In this document: positions 1-9,027 of the stretch, one piece after another
Layout of the letters: each line of letters starts with the position of its first letter
How positions within the stretch are numbered: the first letter of the stretch is position 1
From: Spirosoma agri
GTDB lineage: Bacteria > Bacteroidota > Bacteroidia > Cytophagales > Spirosomataceae
Direction of reading: 5' to 3'
NCBI RefSeq assembly: GCF_010747415.1
Contig: NZ_JAAGNZ010000001.1
Span: forward strand, 3,410,001 to 3,474,000
Length of the DNA: 64,000 nt
Notes under the pieces: generated by a model
The model's input: only the letters and a program-made list of their open reading frames with translations
Told to the model about the DNA's origin: nothing
Database searches by the model: none
Program-made: the position numbers and the translations under genes

Positions 1-1452
1 CCGAACGCAACGAAACCCAAGAACATCATTTATATTCTGGCCGATGATCATCGCTACGATTTTATGGGCTTCACGGGTAAGGTCGCCGGTCTAAAGACAC
101 CCAATCTGGACAGGCTGGCGAAGGAAGGAGCCCATGTACGCAATGCCTTTGTCAGTACGGCTCTCTGTTCGCCCAGCCGCGCCAGTATCCTGACCGGACA
201 GTACGCGCACACGCACAAGGTGGTCGACAATTTCGCGCCCCTGACACCGGGCCTGAAATTCTTTCCCCAGTACCTGCAAAAGGCGGGTTACAAGACTGCG
301 TTCATGGGAAAATGGCATATGGGCAACACGGACGACGCCCCCCAGCCCGGCTTCGATTACTGGCTCAGTTTCAAAGGGCAGGGTATTTATTATAACCCGA
401 CGTTCAACATCAACGGCAAACAGGTCGCCCACCGCGATAGCAGCTACATCTCTGATCTGCTGACCGACTATGCGGTCAACTGGCTCAACTCGCTCGACAA
501 AAACAAACCGTTTTGTCTGTACTTGTCACACAAGGCCGTCCACTCCGAATTTCAGCCCGCCAAACGACATCGGGGGATGTATAAAAACATGCCGATCAAT
601 TACCCGGAAACGATGTACCTGACGGCCAGCGACACCAGTAAAATCTGGGGGCCGAAACCCTCAGCAAGTCCTGAATCGAACGCGCTGAAAGTCAACATGG
701 CTGATATGCCCAACTGGGTCAAACAACAGCGGTATAGCTGGCATGGCGTTGATTATCTGTATCATGGCGCGATCGACTTCAATGATTTTTACCGGCAGTA
801 CTGCGAAACGCTGATGGGCGTCGACGACAGCGTTGGGCGGGTGCTGAAATGGCTTGAAGAAAATGGTCAGCTGGAGAACACGATGGTCGTTTACATGGGT
901 GACAACGGATTTAGCTTCGGCGAACGGGGGCTCATCGACAAACGGCACATGTACGAAGAGTCGATGCGGGTTCCGTTGCTGGTCCGTTGCCCGGCGGTGG
1001 TCAAGCCCGGCACGAAGCTGGATCAGGTCATTCAGAATATAGACCTTGCTCCCACCTTTCTGGCCTACGCGGGTCTTCCCAAACCAACTCAGATGCAGGG
1101 CAATTCGTTTTTGTCCCTGCTCAAAGGCGAATCGATCCCCTGGCGCGATCGGGCTTTTTACGAGTACTATTGGGAGGCTGATTTTCCGCAAACGCCTACC
1201 ATGTTCGGCGTCAGGAACGACCGCTACAAATACATTTTCAACCACGGCGTCTGGGATGCCAACGAGTTGTATGATCTAAAAGCCGATCCGCAGGAAGTGA
1301 ATAACCTGATTCGTAGCCCGGCGCATCAGGAAATTGCCAAGGACCTGAAAGGACAGGTATTCGACTGGCTCGAATCGACGGGGGGGTTACAGATTCCGCT
1401 TCACCCGATCAAACAAAAACGGTTCGATCATCGCTACAAGGATAACTATTAA
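1..1452 (+). CDS. Sulfatase, 5'-truncated by window edge
   Basis: Hydrolyses sulfate esters, probably on a sulfated glycan. The frame is open from base 1, so the start and signal peptide lie upstream of the window. Seen: the N-terminal metal-binding stretch ILADDHRYD (codons 12-20), then CSPSR with the Cys at codon 56, which is the formylglycine-forming C-x-P-S-R signature of type I sulfatases. Further on are a DNG metal ligand motif (GDNGFSFGERG) and a C-terminal DUF4976-like tail (ELYDLKADPQEVNNL). All are in family order, so the enzyme should be active. Many Bacteroidota carry such sulfatases in polysaccharide loci, but the SusC/D pair here is 18 kb away, so a link to it is not shown. Substrate unknown. 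Confidence 0.93.
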   Translation, partial: PNATKPKNIIYILADDHRYDFMGFTGKVAGLKTPNLDRLAKEGAHVRNAFVSTALCSPSRASILTGQYAHTHKVVDNFAPLTPGLKFFPQYLQKAGYKTAFMGKWHMGNTDDAPQPGFDYWLSFKGQGIYYNPTFNINGKQVAHRDSSYISDLLTDYAVNWLNSLDKNKPFCLYLSHKAVHSEFQPAKRHRGMYKNMPINYPETMYLTASDTSKIWGPKPSASPESNALKVNMADMPNWVKQQRYSWHGVDYLYHGAIDFNDFYRQYCETLMGVDDSVGRVLKWLEENGQLENTMVVYMGDNGFSFGERGLIDKRHMYEESMRVPLLVRCPAVVKPGTKLDQVIQNIDLAPTFLAYAGLPKPTQMQGNSFLSLLKGESIPWRDRAFYEYYWEADFPQTPTMFGVRNDRYKYIFNHGVWDANELYDLKADPQEVNNLIRSPAHQEIAKDLKGQVFDWLESTGGLQIPLHPIKQKRFDHRYKDNY

Positions 1453-1485
1453 CGCGCTACGCATGGCCATTCGGAACAGGACCGG

Positions 1486-3264
1486 TTACGGTTTCAAGGC
1501 GTAAAATCGCCACTTGGTTGTAAAATCCTTTGGTAACTGCTGATTGGTAAGGATGGCCCGGACCATTTCAACGGGCATCGAGTTGAGTTGCAGGACGGCA
1601 TCGTGAAACTGCTTGTGCGTCATTTTTCCGCTGTCGACCAGTTCTTTCTTGAGGGCCAGAAATTGAAAGCCACCCGTCATGTAGGCCAGTTGATACAGGG
1701 GCGGGTAACCACCGATGAACGACCGGCGGACTTCGCCTTCCGCATTGGCCCGCTCGTGACCGACTCGATCCACCAGAAAGTCGATGCACTGCTGCGGCCC
1801 CCAGTTGCCCAGGTGGTAATTGAGCGAAAAGATGATCCGGGCGCACCGGTGCATCCGCCAGAACAACATCCCGATCCGGTCTTCCGGCGACTGCGCAAAG
1901 CCCTGTTCCCAGAGCAGCATCTCCCAGTACAGGGCCCAGCCTTCTATCCAGAACGGGGTATCAAAATGACGATACGTTTTGTAACGGTTGTTCATGAACC
2001 CCTGCAAATGGTGACCCGCGATCAGCTCATGGTGCACCGTGGCGCGCGAAAAATGAGGATTGTTCCCCCGCATGCTCATCAGTTTGTCCGGGTGTTTCAT
2101 GCCGTCCGTTGGGTACGAAATCATGATCTGTTCGCCCCCCAGAAAGAACGGATTGACCAGCTGCCGCTCGGGCGACATCATGGTCATTCGCCAGGTTTCT
2201 TCGGCCAGTGGTGGGATCGTTATCAAGTCCTTCGCTTTCAGAAATGCCACCGATTCGGTCATCAAGCGCAGAATCATCTCGGGCTGTCTGCCAATGGGCA
2301 CGTAGCTGTTTTTCACTTTTTCCTGAGCGGCCTTCCAGTTATCGCCAAACCCCATCTCGCGCGCGGCTTTCAACAGTTCGCGGTCGCACCAGGCAAATTC
2401 CTGATTGGCCATCTCGATCAACTCCTCCGGCGAATAGGGAATCAGTTCGACCTTTAGTTGACGCAGCAATTCGGTCCGGCCAACGGCAATGCCCCGAATG
2501 CCGCTGCCATCCTCTTTGAGGGGTGTCGCTTCGTAACCTTTCCGACGAAAGAAGGCCGTATAAGCCGTTAGCAGGCTATCCGTTTTTTTGTAAGGCTCCG
2601 GCACCCACCAGGTGAAATCGGCGTCGTAGTGATTGTAAAAGGAATAAATACTGGTCAACGCTTTTTGTAACCCTTCGGCCGTTGATTCGGCCCGGCGCAG
2701 CAATGCGACATCCAGCGTTTTACTTTTGTCGAGTTGCTGCTGACTCTGTCTGATCTGCGTACCGATAGTCGTCAGACTCTGAGCCAGTTGCTTCGCGTTG
2801 AGCACATGACCCCGGCGACGTAATTTCTCGACGGCATAGAGGGTATCCGCAAAGGGGAACCAGGCGTTGATCTGCTCCCGTTCCGTAGCTTCGACCGCGA
2901 GCTTATCGAGTTGCTGCTGTAAGTCCCGCCGAAACAGCAGGTAATCGACCCGGCTGTCGGTGTTCATCCGGTCGAAATTCAGTTGTTCGACCTGCTTCAG
3001 ATAGTCAGTATGGAATTTTTGCAACCGCACTCGTCGTTCGGGCGATCCGGTTACGGTATAAAAACGGCTCAGACTCCCTAAATCGGCGTAATATTGGGTC
3101 AGGAGATGATGGACATCGCTACTCTGGGGGTTTATGCCGTTACGTAGATTCGGCTGAGCGTCAACGCACAGACTGCCAGCCAGCAACATATATATAAACG
3201 ATAACGAACTGATCACAATCCGGCGAAGGACCGTATTCTTTGAATTTTTCGTGTGTACGCTCAT
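1486..3264 (-). CDS. DUF885 family protein, putative exported zinc peptidase
   Basis: A 592-residue DUF885 protein. I chose the internal ATG at 3264 because it precedes a short basic N-terminus and a hydrophobic signal segment ending near VDAQP; the longer frame to 3294 adds only an atypical hydrophobic stretch. The DUF885 signature HELIAGHHLQ (about 2000-2040) resembles an HExxxGH zinc site, followed by EGWALYWE, which can supply a further ligand. The family is generally taken to be metallopeptidase-like, though substrates are poorly known. It converges on the sulfatase (33 bp apart) and diverges from the broken GrpB gene. Family placement is strong; biochemical role is inferred. Confidence 0.87.
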   Translation of the reverse strand: MSVHTKNSKNTVLRRIVISSLSFIYMLLAGSLCVDAQPNLRNGINPQSSDVHHLLTQYYADLGSLSRFYTVTGSPERRVRLQKFHTDYLKQVEQLNFDRMNTDSRVDYLLFRRDLQQQLDKLAVEATEREQINAWFPFADTLYAVEKLRRRGHVLNAKQLAQSLTTIGTQIRQSQQQLDKSKTLDVALLRRAESTAEGLQKALTSIYSFYNHYDADFTWWVPEPYKKTDSLLTAYTAFFRRKGYEATPLKEDGSGIRGIAVGRTELLRQLKVELIPYSPEELIEMANQEFAWCDRELLKAAREMGFGDNWKAAQEKVKNSYVPIGRQPEMILRLMTESVAFLKAKDLITIPPLAEETWRMTMMSPERQLVNPFFLGGEQIMISYPTDGMKHPDKLMSMRGNNPHFSRATVHHELIAGHHLQGFMNNRYKTYRHFDTPFWIEGWALYWEMLLWEQGFAQSPEDRIGMLFWRMHRCARIIFSLNYHLGNWGPQQCIDFLVDRVGHERANAEGEVRRSFIGGYPPLYQLAYMTGGFQFLALKKELVDSGKMTHKQFHDAVLQLNSMPVEMVRAILTNQQLPKDFTTKWRFYALKP

Positions 3265-3430
3265 ACAAATTAAATACAGAACAAATAGGCACATTTCTGG
3301 CGAATACAGATTGATTCTATGGCAAGTAAAGCATAATGTTACGGATTAATTTGCAACCCTGCTTATGTAAACACCACAACGATTACAATTTGTATTCCTC
3401 AGCAACTAAAACTGACCAATGGACAACAGT

Positions 3431-3952
3431 ATGCGTCTGGGCGTTAAACGGGGAACCGTTACGCTGGTGCCTTATCAGTCTGCCTAGAAACTGGCTTATG
3501 AAACGGAGCGTGATTTATTGCTAACCGTGTTCGAGGGTGTTGCGCTGGCTATTCAACATATTGGTAGTACGGCGGTGGAGGGCTTGTCGGCTAAGCCAAT
3601 TATCGACATTGCCATCAACATACAAACGTTACCCATTGACGACGATATTCTTAATCAACTGGCGCGATGCGGCTACAAAGAGCGTGTTAACCGACTCGGC
3701 CCCGAACAGGCGGTCTACGTAAAAGGTACAGAGGAAATGGAAACTCATATTTTACATATCATTCCCGTTGGCAACCCGGATTGGCATAACAAAATACGGT
3801 TTAGGGACCATTTAAGAAATCATCCAGCCAGTCGGACACTATATGAACAGATAAAACAGGAACTTAGCCGCCAATACATAACTGATCGTGGAAGCTATAC
3901 GAAAGGCAAAGAGCCATTCATTCGCCAGGTCCTGTCTATTAATCCGGGTTAA
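3431..3952 (+). pseudogene. GrpB/UPF0157 nucleotidyltransferase-like gene with in-frame TAG
   Basis: Reading from ATG 3431 gives MRLGVKRGTVTLVPYQSA, a TAG at 3485-3487, then KLAYETERDLLLTVFEG and the full rest of a GrpB protein (IQHIGSTAVEGLSAKPIIDIA, ending at TAA 3952) in the same frame. GrpB proteins normally have PYdp.W at this point, so the stop most probably replaces a conserved Trp (TGG to TAG, one transition). Everything after it is open and conserved, so the lesion is recent, tolerated by re-initiation (for example TTG 3518), or a sequence error. The family belongs to the nucleotidyltransferase fold; its role here is unknown. Confidence 0.85.
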
Positions 3953-3995
3953 TTATATCACAGGTCATTTATGCAGTGGAAACCAACGCTCAACT

Positions 3996-5567
3996 ATGCT
4001 TCATCTTTTCCCGTATTATTTAGCCCTTATCATTATCATCGTGCTCTTGATCATGCTGGCCAACAGGATCAAAGTGGCGTACCCTATCTTGCTGGTACTG
4101 GCCGGTTTAGGGATTAGTTTCGTGCCGGGCGTACCGCTAATTCAAATCGACCCCGAACTTATTTTCGTTATTTTTCTGCCACCCCTTTTGTACGAAGCCG
4201 CCTGGGCCATCTCCTGGAAAGAACTCTGGAAGTGGCGACGGATTATTGGCAGCTTCGCGTTTATCGTCGTGTTTTTGACGTCGTTTGCCGTGGCCTGGGC
4301 GTCCAGTATGTTTGTTCCGGGCTTTACGCTGGCGCTGGGGTTTCTGCTGGGAGGCATCGTGTCACCACCCGACGCGGTGAGTGCCGGGGCTATTCTGAAA
4401 TTTGTCAACATACCCAAACGACTGGAATCCATGCTTCAGGGCGAAAGTCTGCTCAATGACGCATCGAGCTTAATTATCTTCCGATTTGCCCTCATTGCCG
4501 TGAGTACCGGGCATTTTATCGTGCAGGATGCAGCCCTTAGTTTCGGCTGGATGGTGTTCGGCGGTGTAGCGATCGGGTTAGCCATTGCCTACCTCTTTTT
4601 CAAGCTGCACACCCTACTCCCAACCGACGCCAACACCGATCTTGTGCTTACACTGGTCGCGCCCTATGTGATGTACATTGCAGCCGAATCGGTCCATAGT
4701 TCGGGCGTGCTGAGCGTGGTTAGCGGGGGTTTGCTCCTATCCCAGCGACGGCATCTTTTCCTGAGCAGTACCAGTCGGTTGCGGGCCGTCAATGTGTGGG
4801 AATCGCTGAGTTTTATTCTGAATGGACTGGTGTTCATGCTCATTGGGCTGGACCTCCCCGAAATCACCGCCGGCCTGGATGGGGTCAGTACGATCACCGC
4901 CGTTGGCTACGGTTTGCTGATCACGGCGGTACTGATCATTAGCAGATTACTGTCGGCTTTCGGGGCTATTGTCGTCACCATGATTGCCCGAAATTTCATA
5001 ACCGTCGCTGATTCAACGTATCCGGGTATCAAAGGCCCTTTTGTATTGGGCTGGGCTGGTATGCGCGGGGTCGTGTCGCTGGCAGCCGCCTTGTCTATTC
5101 CGGTTCACCTGAGCGATGGTGTCGCGTTTCCGCAACGAAACCTTATCCTTTTCATTACGTTCATCGTCATTTTGTCGACGCTGCTGCTACAGGGTCTGAC
5201 CCTGCCCTACCTGATCCGGGTCTTCCGGTTGCCAGACTCCGATCACCACTTACCCGAAGAGGAAGACTACCATCTGATGTATAAAAAGCTGGTTGCCGAA
5301 AGTCTGACTCATCTCAAAACCGAGTATGCCGCGCAGGTGAACGAGCATCCCGCCCTACAGCAACTGGTCAGAAAATGGGAAGACAGCAATCAGTTGCTCG
5401 ACGATGAATTGCAAACGTCCGATCACAAGGCCATTTACCTGCAACTGCTTGATCAGCAGCGCCAGTGGTTACGCCAGTGGAACAAAGACCCCGTAACCAA
5501 CGAAGAAGTCGTCCGCAAGCATTTACTGCGATTGGACTTAGAAGAAGAACGGGTTCATTATCTGTAA
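3996..5567 (+). CDS. CPA1-type Na+/H+ antiporter
   Basis: Exchanges Na+ (or K+) for H+ across the inner membrane, serving pH and sodium homeostasis. The 523-residue product has about 12 hydrophobic segments. It carries the CPA1 hallmarks FLPPLLYEAAW near residue 52, PPDAVSAGAIL (ion-binding Asp in helix 5), ESLLNDASSLI, and GWAGMRGVVSLAAALSIP late in the membrane domain. A soluble, charged C-terminal tail of about 100 residues follows (YHLMYKKLVAESL onward), as in bacterial NhaP-like and YjcE-like proteins. I chose ATG 3996 because MLHLFPYYLAL starts directly with helix 1; the upstream frame to 3888 overlaps GrpB and has no domain. Confidence 0.92.
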   Translation: MLHLFPYYLALIIIIVLLIMLANRIKVAYPILLVLAGLGISFVPGVPLIQIDPELIFVIFLPPLLYEAAWAISWKELWKWRRIIGSFAFIVVFLTSFAVAWASSMFVPGFTLALGFLLGGIVSPPDAVSAGAILKFVNIPKRLESMLQGESLLNDASSLIIFRFALIAVSTGHFIVQDAALSFGWMVFGGVAIGLAIAYLFFKLHTLLPTDANTDLVLTLVAPYVMYIAAESVHSSGVLSVVSGGLLLSQRRHLFLSSTSRLRAVNVWESLSFILNGLVFMLIGLDLPEITAGLDGVSTITAVGYGLLITAVLIISRLLSAFGAIVVTMIARNFITVADSTYPGIKGPFVLGWAGMRGVVSLAAALSIPVHLSDGVAFPQRNLILFITFIVILSTLLLQGLTLPYLIRVFRLPDSDHHLPEEEDYHLMYKKLVAESLTHLKTEYAAQVNEHPALQQLVRKWEDSNQLLDDELQTSDHKAIYLQLLDQQRQWLRQWNKDPVTNEEVVRKHLLRLDLEEERVHYL

Positions 5568-5576
5568 GTCTGTTGC

Positions 5577-5633
5577 CGGCGTGTGGCTTCATACGCCGTA
5601 TCTCCAAGATACGGCGTATGAAGCCACACGCCG
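5577..5633. repeat. Perfect 26-bp inverted repeat, 5-nt loop
   Basis: Left arm 5577-5602 (begins CGGCGTGTGGCTTC) and right arm 5608-5633 are exact reverse complements around the loop TCCAA. It starts nine bases after the antiporter stop, so it may end that transcript, but there is no T-tract and 26 perfect pairs is far longer than the terminators elsewhere in the window. It looks like a dispersed REP/MITE-like element. No second copy occurs in this window. Confidence 0.85.
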
Positions 5634-5746
5634 TGATTCTGATCGATACGGGTTTTACTGGTTTGTCAAGGAGCGGCCAAAAACCCTGACTCCGTAAATC
5701 GAGTTACTATAGCTCATACGATGTCAACCAAAAAATAAGTACGGTT

Positions 5747-6139
5747 ATGAGCGAGAAAGACCTGAAAAAGATAGCCAGAATTGCGTTGGGTGCCAATTTG
5801 ATTTTTGCCGGAATAAGCCATCTGACCTTCGCCCGCAAGGCGTTCAGAGCTCAGGTTCCCGACTGGATTCCGTTGAAGGTTGATGATACGGTGGTGTATT
5901 CGGGCATCGCCGAAATTGCACTGGGCAGTAGCCTCGTGCTGACCAATGAAAAACACCAGGAGACGGTTGGAAAGGTAGCCGCTTCGTTTTTCACGGCGGT
6001 TTTCCCCGGCAACATATCACAGTATGTCAATGACCGCAGCGCATTTGGTCTGGATACGGACACGAAGCGGTTGGTACGCCTGCTCTTTCAACCCGCGCTT
6101 GTCTACTGGGCTCTGAAAAGCACCAATAACCTCAAATAA
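5747..6139 (+). CDS. DoxX-like small membrane protein
   Basis: A 130-residue protein with about four hydrophobic segments: ARIALGANLIFAGISHL, VVYSGIAEIALGSSLVL, AASFFTAVFPGNISQYV and LVRLLFQPALVYWALKS. The arrangement and the GNISQY...R..FQP..VYWA pattern match the DoxX-like (DoxX/DUF4267-type) family, whose members are associated with redox or quinone-linked functions but are mostly uncharacterised. It stands alone, with 179 bp of repeat-bearing DNA before it and 152 bp before the NmrA-like gene. Substrate and partner unknown. Confidence 0.7.
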   Translation: MSEKDLKKIARIALGANLIFAGISHLTFARKAFRAQVPDWIPLKVDDTVVYSGIAEIALGSSLVLTNEKHQETVGKVAASFFTAVFPGNISQYVNDRSAFGLDTDTKRLVRLLFQPALVYWALKSTNNLK

Positions 6140-6214
6140 AATAGTCCGACCTTGACCGGTTAGCTGCCCATGCTGTAGGGGCAAGCGTCAGTTTTACCGG
6201 ATACCCCTCACGTT

Positions 6215-6242
6215 CGACTACAACGACCGTAGATTCGGCTAC
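6215..6242 (+). promoter_or_regulatory. Putative AraC-type operator, two half-sites
   Basis: Two direct half-sites, CGACTAC (6215-6221) and CGGCTAC (6236-6242), start exactly 21 bp apart, two helical turns, as expected for an AraC-family dimer or a two-motif monomer. The same arrangement, matching at 25 of 29 bases, lies upstream of the paralog at 9977. Here the proximal half-site lies 21 nt before the -7 element, so it takes the place of a -33 box. Confidence 0.6.
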
Positions 6243-6263
6243 GTCTGTCCGTTTGTGGCTGCT

Positions 6264-6271
6264 GAACTTTG
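6264..6271 (+). promoter_or_regulatory. Putative -7 element of NmrA/araC operon
   Basis: GAACTTTG matches 7 of 8 positions of the Bacteroidota -7 consensus TAnnTTTG. No TTTG -33 box is present at the right distance; instead the CGGCTAC half-site is there, suggesting an activator-dependent promoter. The start codon at 6292 is 20 nt downstream. Confidence 0.5.
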
Positions 6272-6291
6272 CAACAACAAAACACAGCAAC

Positions 6292-7191
6292 ATGAACATT
6301 GTCATAACGGGTTCATTAGGTCATATCGGTCAACCGCTGACGGCGGAGCTGGTACAGAAAGGGCATACGGTTACGGTCATCAGCAGTAATCCGGAACGAC
6401 AAGGGGCCATTGAAGCCTTGGGGGCCACTGCGGCCATCGGTTCCGTAGAGGACGTTGATTTTTTAGTGGCTACGTTTACCGGTGCCGATGTGGTGCATGC
6501 CATGGTTCCACCCAAAAATTCCGTTCCCGACCCAATAGCGCGGACGGCGAAATTAGGCGAGTGCCTTGTACAGGCACTTGCGCTGTCGGGCATAAAGCGT
6601 GTGGTCTATGTCAGCAGTTACGGGTCGGATCTGGACAAAGGGACCGGATTAATCGTTGGTCATCATCACGTCGAAAATGCGTTGAATGCCTTGCCCGGCC
6701 TGGAAGCACTCACGCACCTTCGTGCTACCTACATTTACTACAATTTGTATGCGTACGTGGGCATGATCAAAGCGACGGGATTCATTGCGGCAAATTATGG
6801 CGACGATGACCGGGTCGTTCTGGTATCCCCAAAAGACATTGCGGCTGCGGCTGCCGATGAGCTGGTGAACCAAAGTAACGGCAGGCACATTCGCTATGTG
6901 GCCAGTGACGAACGGACCTGCAAGGAGATCGCTCAGCTGCTGGGCGCGGCCATTGGCAAACCTGATCTGACCTGGGTAACGACCACCGATGAGCAAATGC
7001 AGAACGGCATGGAAGCAAACGGCGTACCGCCGAACGTGGCAGCCCAGCTGGTGGAAATGTACGGTGCCTGTCATACGGGTTCGCTGCATCACGATTATGA
7101 CCTGCATAAGCCAGCAGTTATGGGCAAGGTGAAACTGGAAGATTTCGCGCAGGAATTCGCTGCGGTGTTTAATCAAAACGAACAACGATGA
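6292..7191 (+). CDS. NmrA-like NAD(P)-binding oxidoreductase, paralog 1
   Basis: A 299-residue Rossmann-fold protein of the atypical short-chain dehydrogenase (NmrA/QorB-like) group. The dinucleotide-binding motif is TGSLGHIGQPL (residues 5-15; GxxGxxG), followed by ISSNPER, which fits NADP(H) binding. Family members act as quinone or redox-linked reductases or as NADP sensors; the substrate here is unknown. ATG 6292 is preferred over 6253 because it starts directly at the beta strand MNIVITG and matches the paralog at 9977. The stop is 3 bp before the AraC gene, so they form an operon. Its first 150 bp are nearly identical to the paralog, including a 49-nt perfect run (6352-6400). Confidence 0.88.
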   Translation: MNIVITGSLGHIGQPLTAELVQKGHTVTVISSNPERQGAIEALGATAAIGSVEDVDFLVATFTGADVVHAMVPPKNSVPDPIARTAKLGECLVQALALSGIKRVVYVSSYGSDLDKGTGLIVGHHHVENALNALPGLEALTHLRATYIYYNLYAYVGMIKATGFIAANYGDDDRVVLVSPKDIAAAAADELVNQSNGRHIRYVASDERTCKEIAQLLGAAIGKPDLTWVTTTDEQMQNGMEANGVPPNVAAQLVEMYGACHTGSLHHDYDLHKPAVMGKVKLEDFAQEFAAVFNQNEQR

Positions 7192-7194
7192 TTT

Positions 7195-8115
7195 ATGGCG
7201 AACACGCAACCTCGTCGGATCAAGACCATTAGCGAGTATCACCAGGCGATGGGGCTGCCCAAACCGGCGCACCCACTGGTTAGTGTAATTAACATGGACG
7301 CTGTTACCCACTGGCTTGGTGATGAGTCCATCAGCCTGGTGTTCGATTTTTATTCAATTTCGTTAAAGCGGAATTTCAATGCTAAAATCAAATACGGGCA
7401 ACAGTCGTATGATTTTGATGAGGGGATCATGTTTTTCATGTCGCCAGGTCAGGTGTTTGGCATCGAGCTTAAGAAAGGGGCCACGATAAAACGGTCGGGA
7501 TGGATGCTGCTCATTCATCCCGATTTCCTCTGGAACACGTCGCTGGCGAAAATGCTGAAGCAGTATGATTTTTTCGATTACTCCGTCAACGAGGCTTTGT
7601 TTCTTTCCGAAAAAGAAGAAGTGGTCATTACGGGGATGATGCAGAGCATTGAACAGGAATACCACGCTAACATTGACAAGTTCAGTCAGCCTATTATTAT
7701 TGCTCAGATCGAGCTATTGCTCAAGCATGCGGATCGATTTTATCATCGCCAGTTCATCACCCGCAAAATCAGTAACCATACCATCCTGGCTCGCCTGGAA
7801 ACCATTCTGTCCGATTATTTCAACAGCGACTCTCTGGCGAAAGACGGCTTACCGACCGTTCACGCTATTGCCGAATCCCTGAACGTATCGCCGAACTACC
7901 TGAGCAATCTGCTTAACGTCTTAACCGGTCAAAGTACGCAGCAACATATACACGATAAACTGATCGAGAAAGCGAAAGAGAAGCTATCGACGACCGACTT
8001 ATCCGTCAGCGAAATCGCGTATGCCTTAGGTTTTGAGCATCCGCAGTCGTTCAGTAAATTGTTCAAGACAAAAACCGACCGCTCGCCCATTGAATTCAGA
8101 CAGTCGTTCAATTGA
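7195..8115 (+). CDS. AraC-family transcriptional regulator
   Basis: A 306-residue regulator. Residues 1-200 form a cupin-like sensing region (YDFDEGIMFFMSPGQVFGIE), and the last 100 hold the two helix-turn-helix motifs: PTVHAIAESLNVSPNYLSNLLN, then LSVSEIAYALGFEHPQSFSKLFK with the classic ending DRSPIEFRQ. It begins 3 bp after the NmrA-like stop and must be cotranscribed with it. Matching operator-like repeats upstream of this operon and of the NmrA paralog at 9977 make it the prime candidate to control both, and itself. The inducer is unknown. No signal peptide or membrane segment. Confidence 0.9.
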   Translation: MANTQPRRIKTISEYHQAMGLPKPAHPLVSVINMDAVTHWLGDESISLVFDFYSISLKRNFNAKIKYGQQSYDFDEGIMFFMSPGQVFGIELKKGATIKRSGWMLLIHPDFLWNTSLAKMLKQYDFFDYSVNEALFLSEKEEVVITGMMQSIEQEYHANIDKFSQPIIIAQIELLLKHADRFYHRQFITRKISNHTILARLETILSDYFNSDSLAKDGLPTVHAIAESLNVSPNYLSNLLNVLTGQSTQQHIHDKLIEKAKEKLSTTDLSVSEIAYALGFEHPQSFSKLFKTKTDRSPIEFRQSFN

Positions 8116-8165
8116 CAAACCGTGCGCCAACCCGTTTACCGGCAATCGTCCGTAGGGACAGAACC

Positions 8166-8870
8166 TTACTTGATCAGGGCGCGTAGAGCCGCTTCGTCGC
8201 GAAATCCGATTTCGCGGTTAACCAACTTGCCATTGCGAAAAACTAATAAAGTCGGCAATTCATCGACCCCGTAGGCCGTCATCAATGGCTTCTCCGCATC
8301 GGCATTTAGTTTGACGATGGTCACCTTGCCCGCCATCTCTTCCGAAAGCTTGTCGATGATCGGGGCCATCTTTTGGCAAGGCGCGCACCAAGACGCATAT
8401 ACGTCCACAAACACCAGCGGCTCTTTCTGGATCAGGCTGTCGAAACGGGCCGTAGTCCATTGCGGGTTAGCGTTCGACCGGTTCACTCCTTCCACCGGCA
8501 TCATCCGTGACGACCATTTGAGATAGCCCCCTTTCAGTTCATGGACATCAGTATAACCCAGCTCATGCAACTTATCGACGGCCCGTTTGCTGCGTCCTCC
8601 CGACAGGCAGTACACAAATACCGGCTTGGTTTTGTCGAGTTCACCCAGCGCCTGACTAAAATCCGTCCGTTGGGAATTGATATTGACCGCATTTGGCAAG
8701 TGACCTTCAGCAAATTCGGTCGGTGTCCGGACATCGATCAGTTGAGGCTGCTGGCTCTGTTTGAGCATCGTACTGAACGTATCAACCGAAACGGTCTGCG
8801 CCATCCCCAGCTGACCCAGGAATGAGAGAGAAAGGACTAACGCGTATTTCGTGAACGAATGAAGTTTCAT
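8166..8870 (-). CDS. Exported rhodanese-thioredoxin fusion protein
   Basis: A 234-residue two-domain protein with a signal peptide (residues 1-24, ending GMAQ), so it acts in the periplasm. Residues 30-120 are a rhodanese domain with catalytic Cys88 in the loop CLSGGRSKRA. Residues 138-234 are a thioredoxin domain with the redox pair WCAPC (Cys162, Cys165) and cis-Pro206 (ELPTLLVF). Linking sulfane-sulfur transfer to disulfide reduction in one exported chain suggests persulfide handling or thiol repair in the envelope. Start ATG 8870 is taken because it opens the signal peptide; the frame to 8906 only adds a non-signal extension. It ends 50 bp from the AraC gene, in convergent orientation. 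Confidence 0.88.
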   Translation of the reverse strand: MKLHSFTKYALVLSLSFLGQLGMAQTVSVDTFSTMLKQSQQPQLIDVRTPTEFAEGHLPNAVNINSQRTDFSQALGELDKTKPVFVYCLSGGRSKRAVDKLHELGYTDVHELKGGYLKWSSRMMPVEGVNRSNANPQWTTARFDSLIQKEPLVFVDVYASWCAPCQKMAPIIDKLSEEMAGKVTIVKLNADAEKPLMTAYGVDELPTLLVFRNGKLVNREIGFRDEAALRALIK

Positions 8871-9027
8871 AATGGATTGCGATTGGTGCAGGAGACACAC
8901 AGCCAAAACTACCTAAATCAGCTGGAATTAACCATTACTTAGGCTCTGATTACAAACGCAATCACCGACTTTTTTCAACGCCGGGAGTTGCGGCACCGTT
9001 CCGATCACACACATGGTTAAATCAGCA

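Noticed and set aside
1588-2457. Long plus-strand frame (289 codons) opposite the DUF885 gene
   Set aside because: It mirrors a gene with clear family motifs, and its translation is rich in His, Arg and Pro without any domain; a codon-bias shadow.
5577-5633. Hairpin at 5577 as a simple intrinsic terminator
   Set aside because: There is no T-tract after it and the arms are 26 bp, twice as long as the other terminators here; a dispersed repeat fits better.
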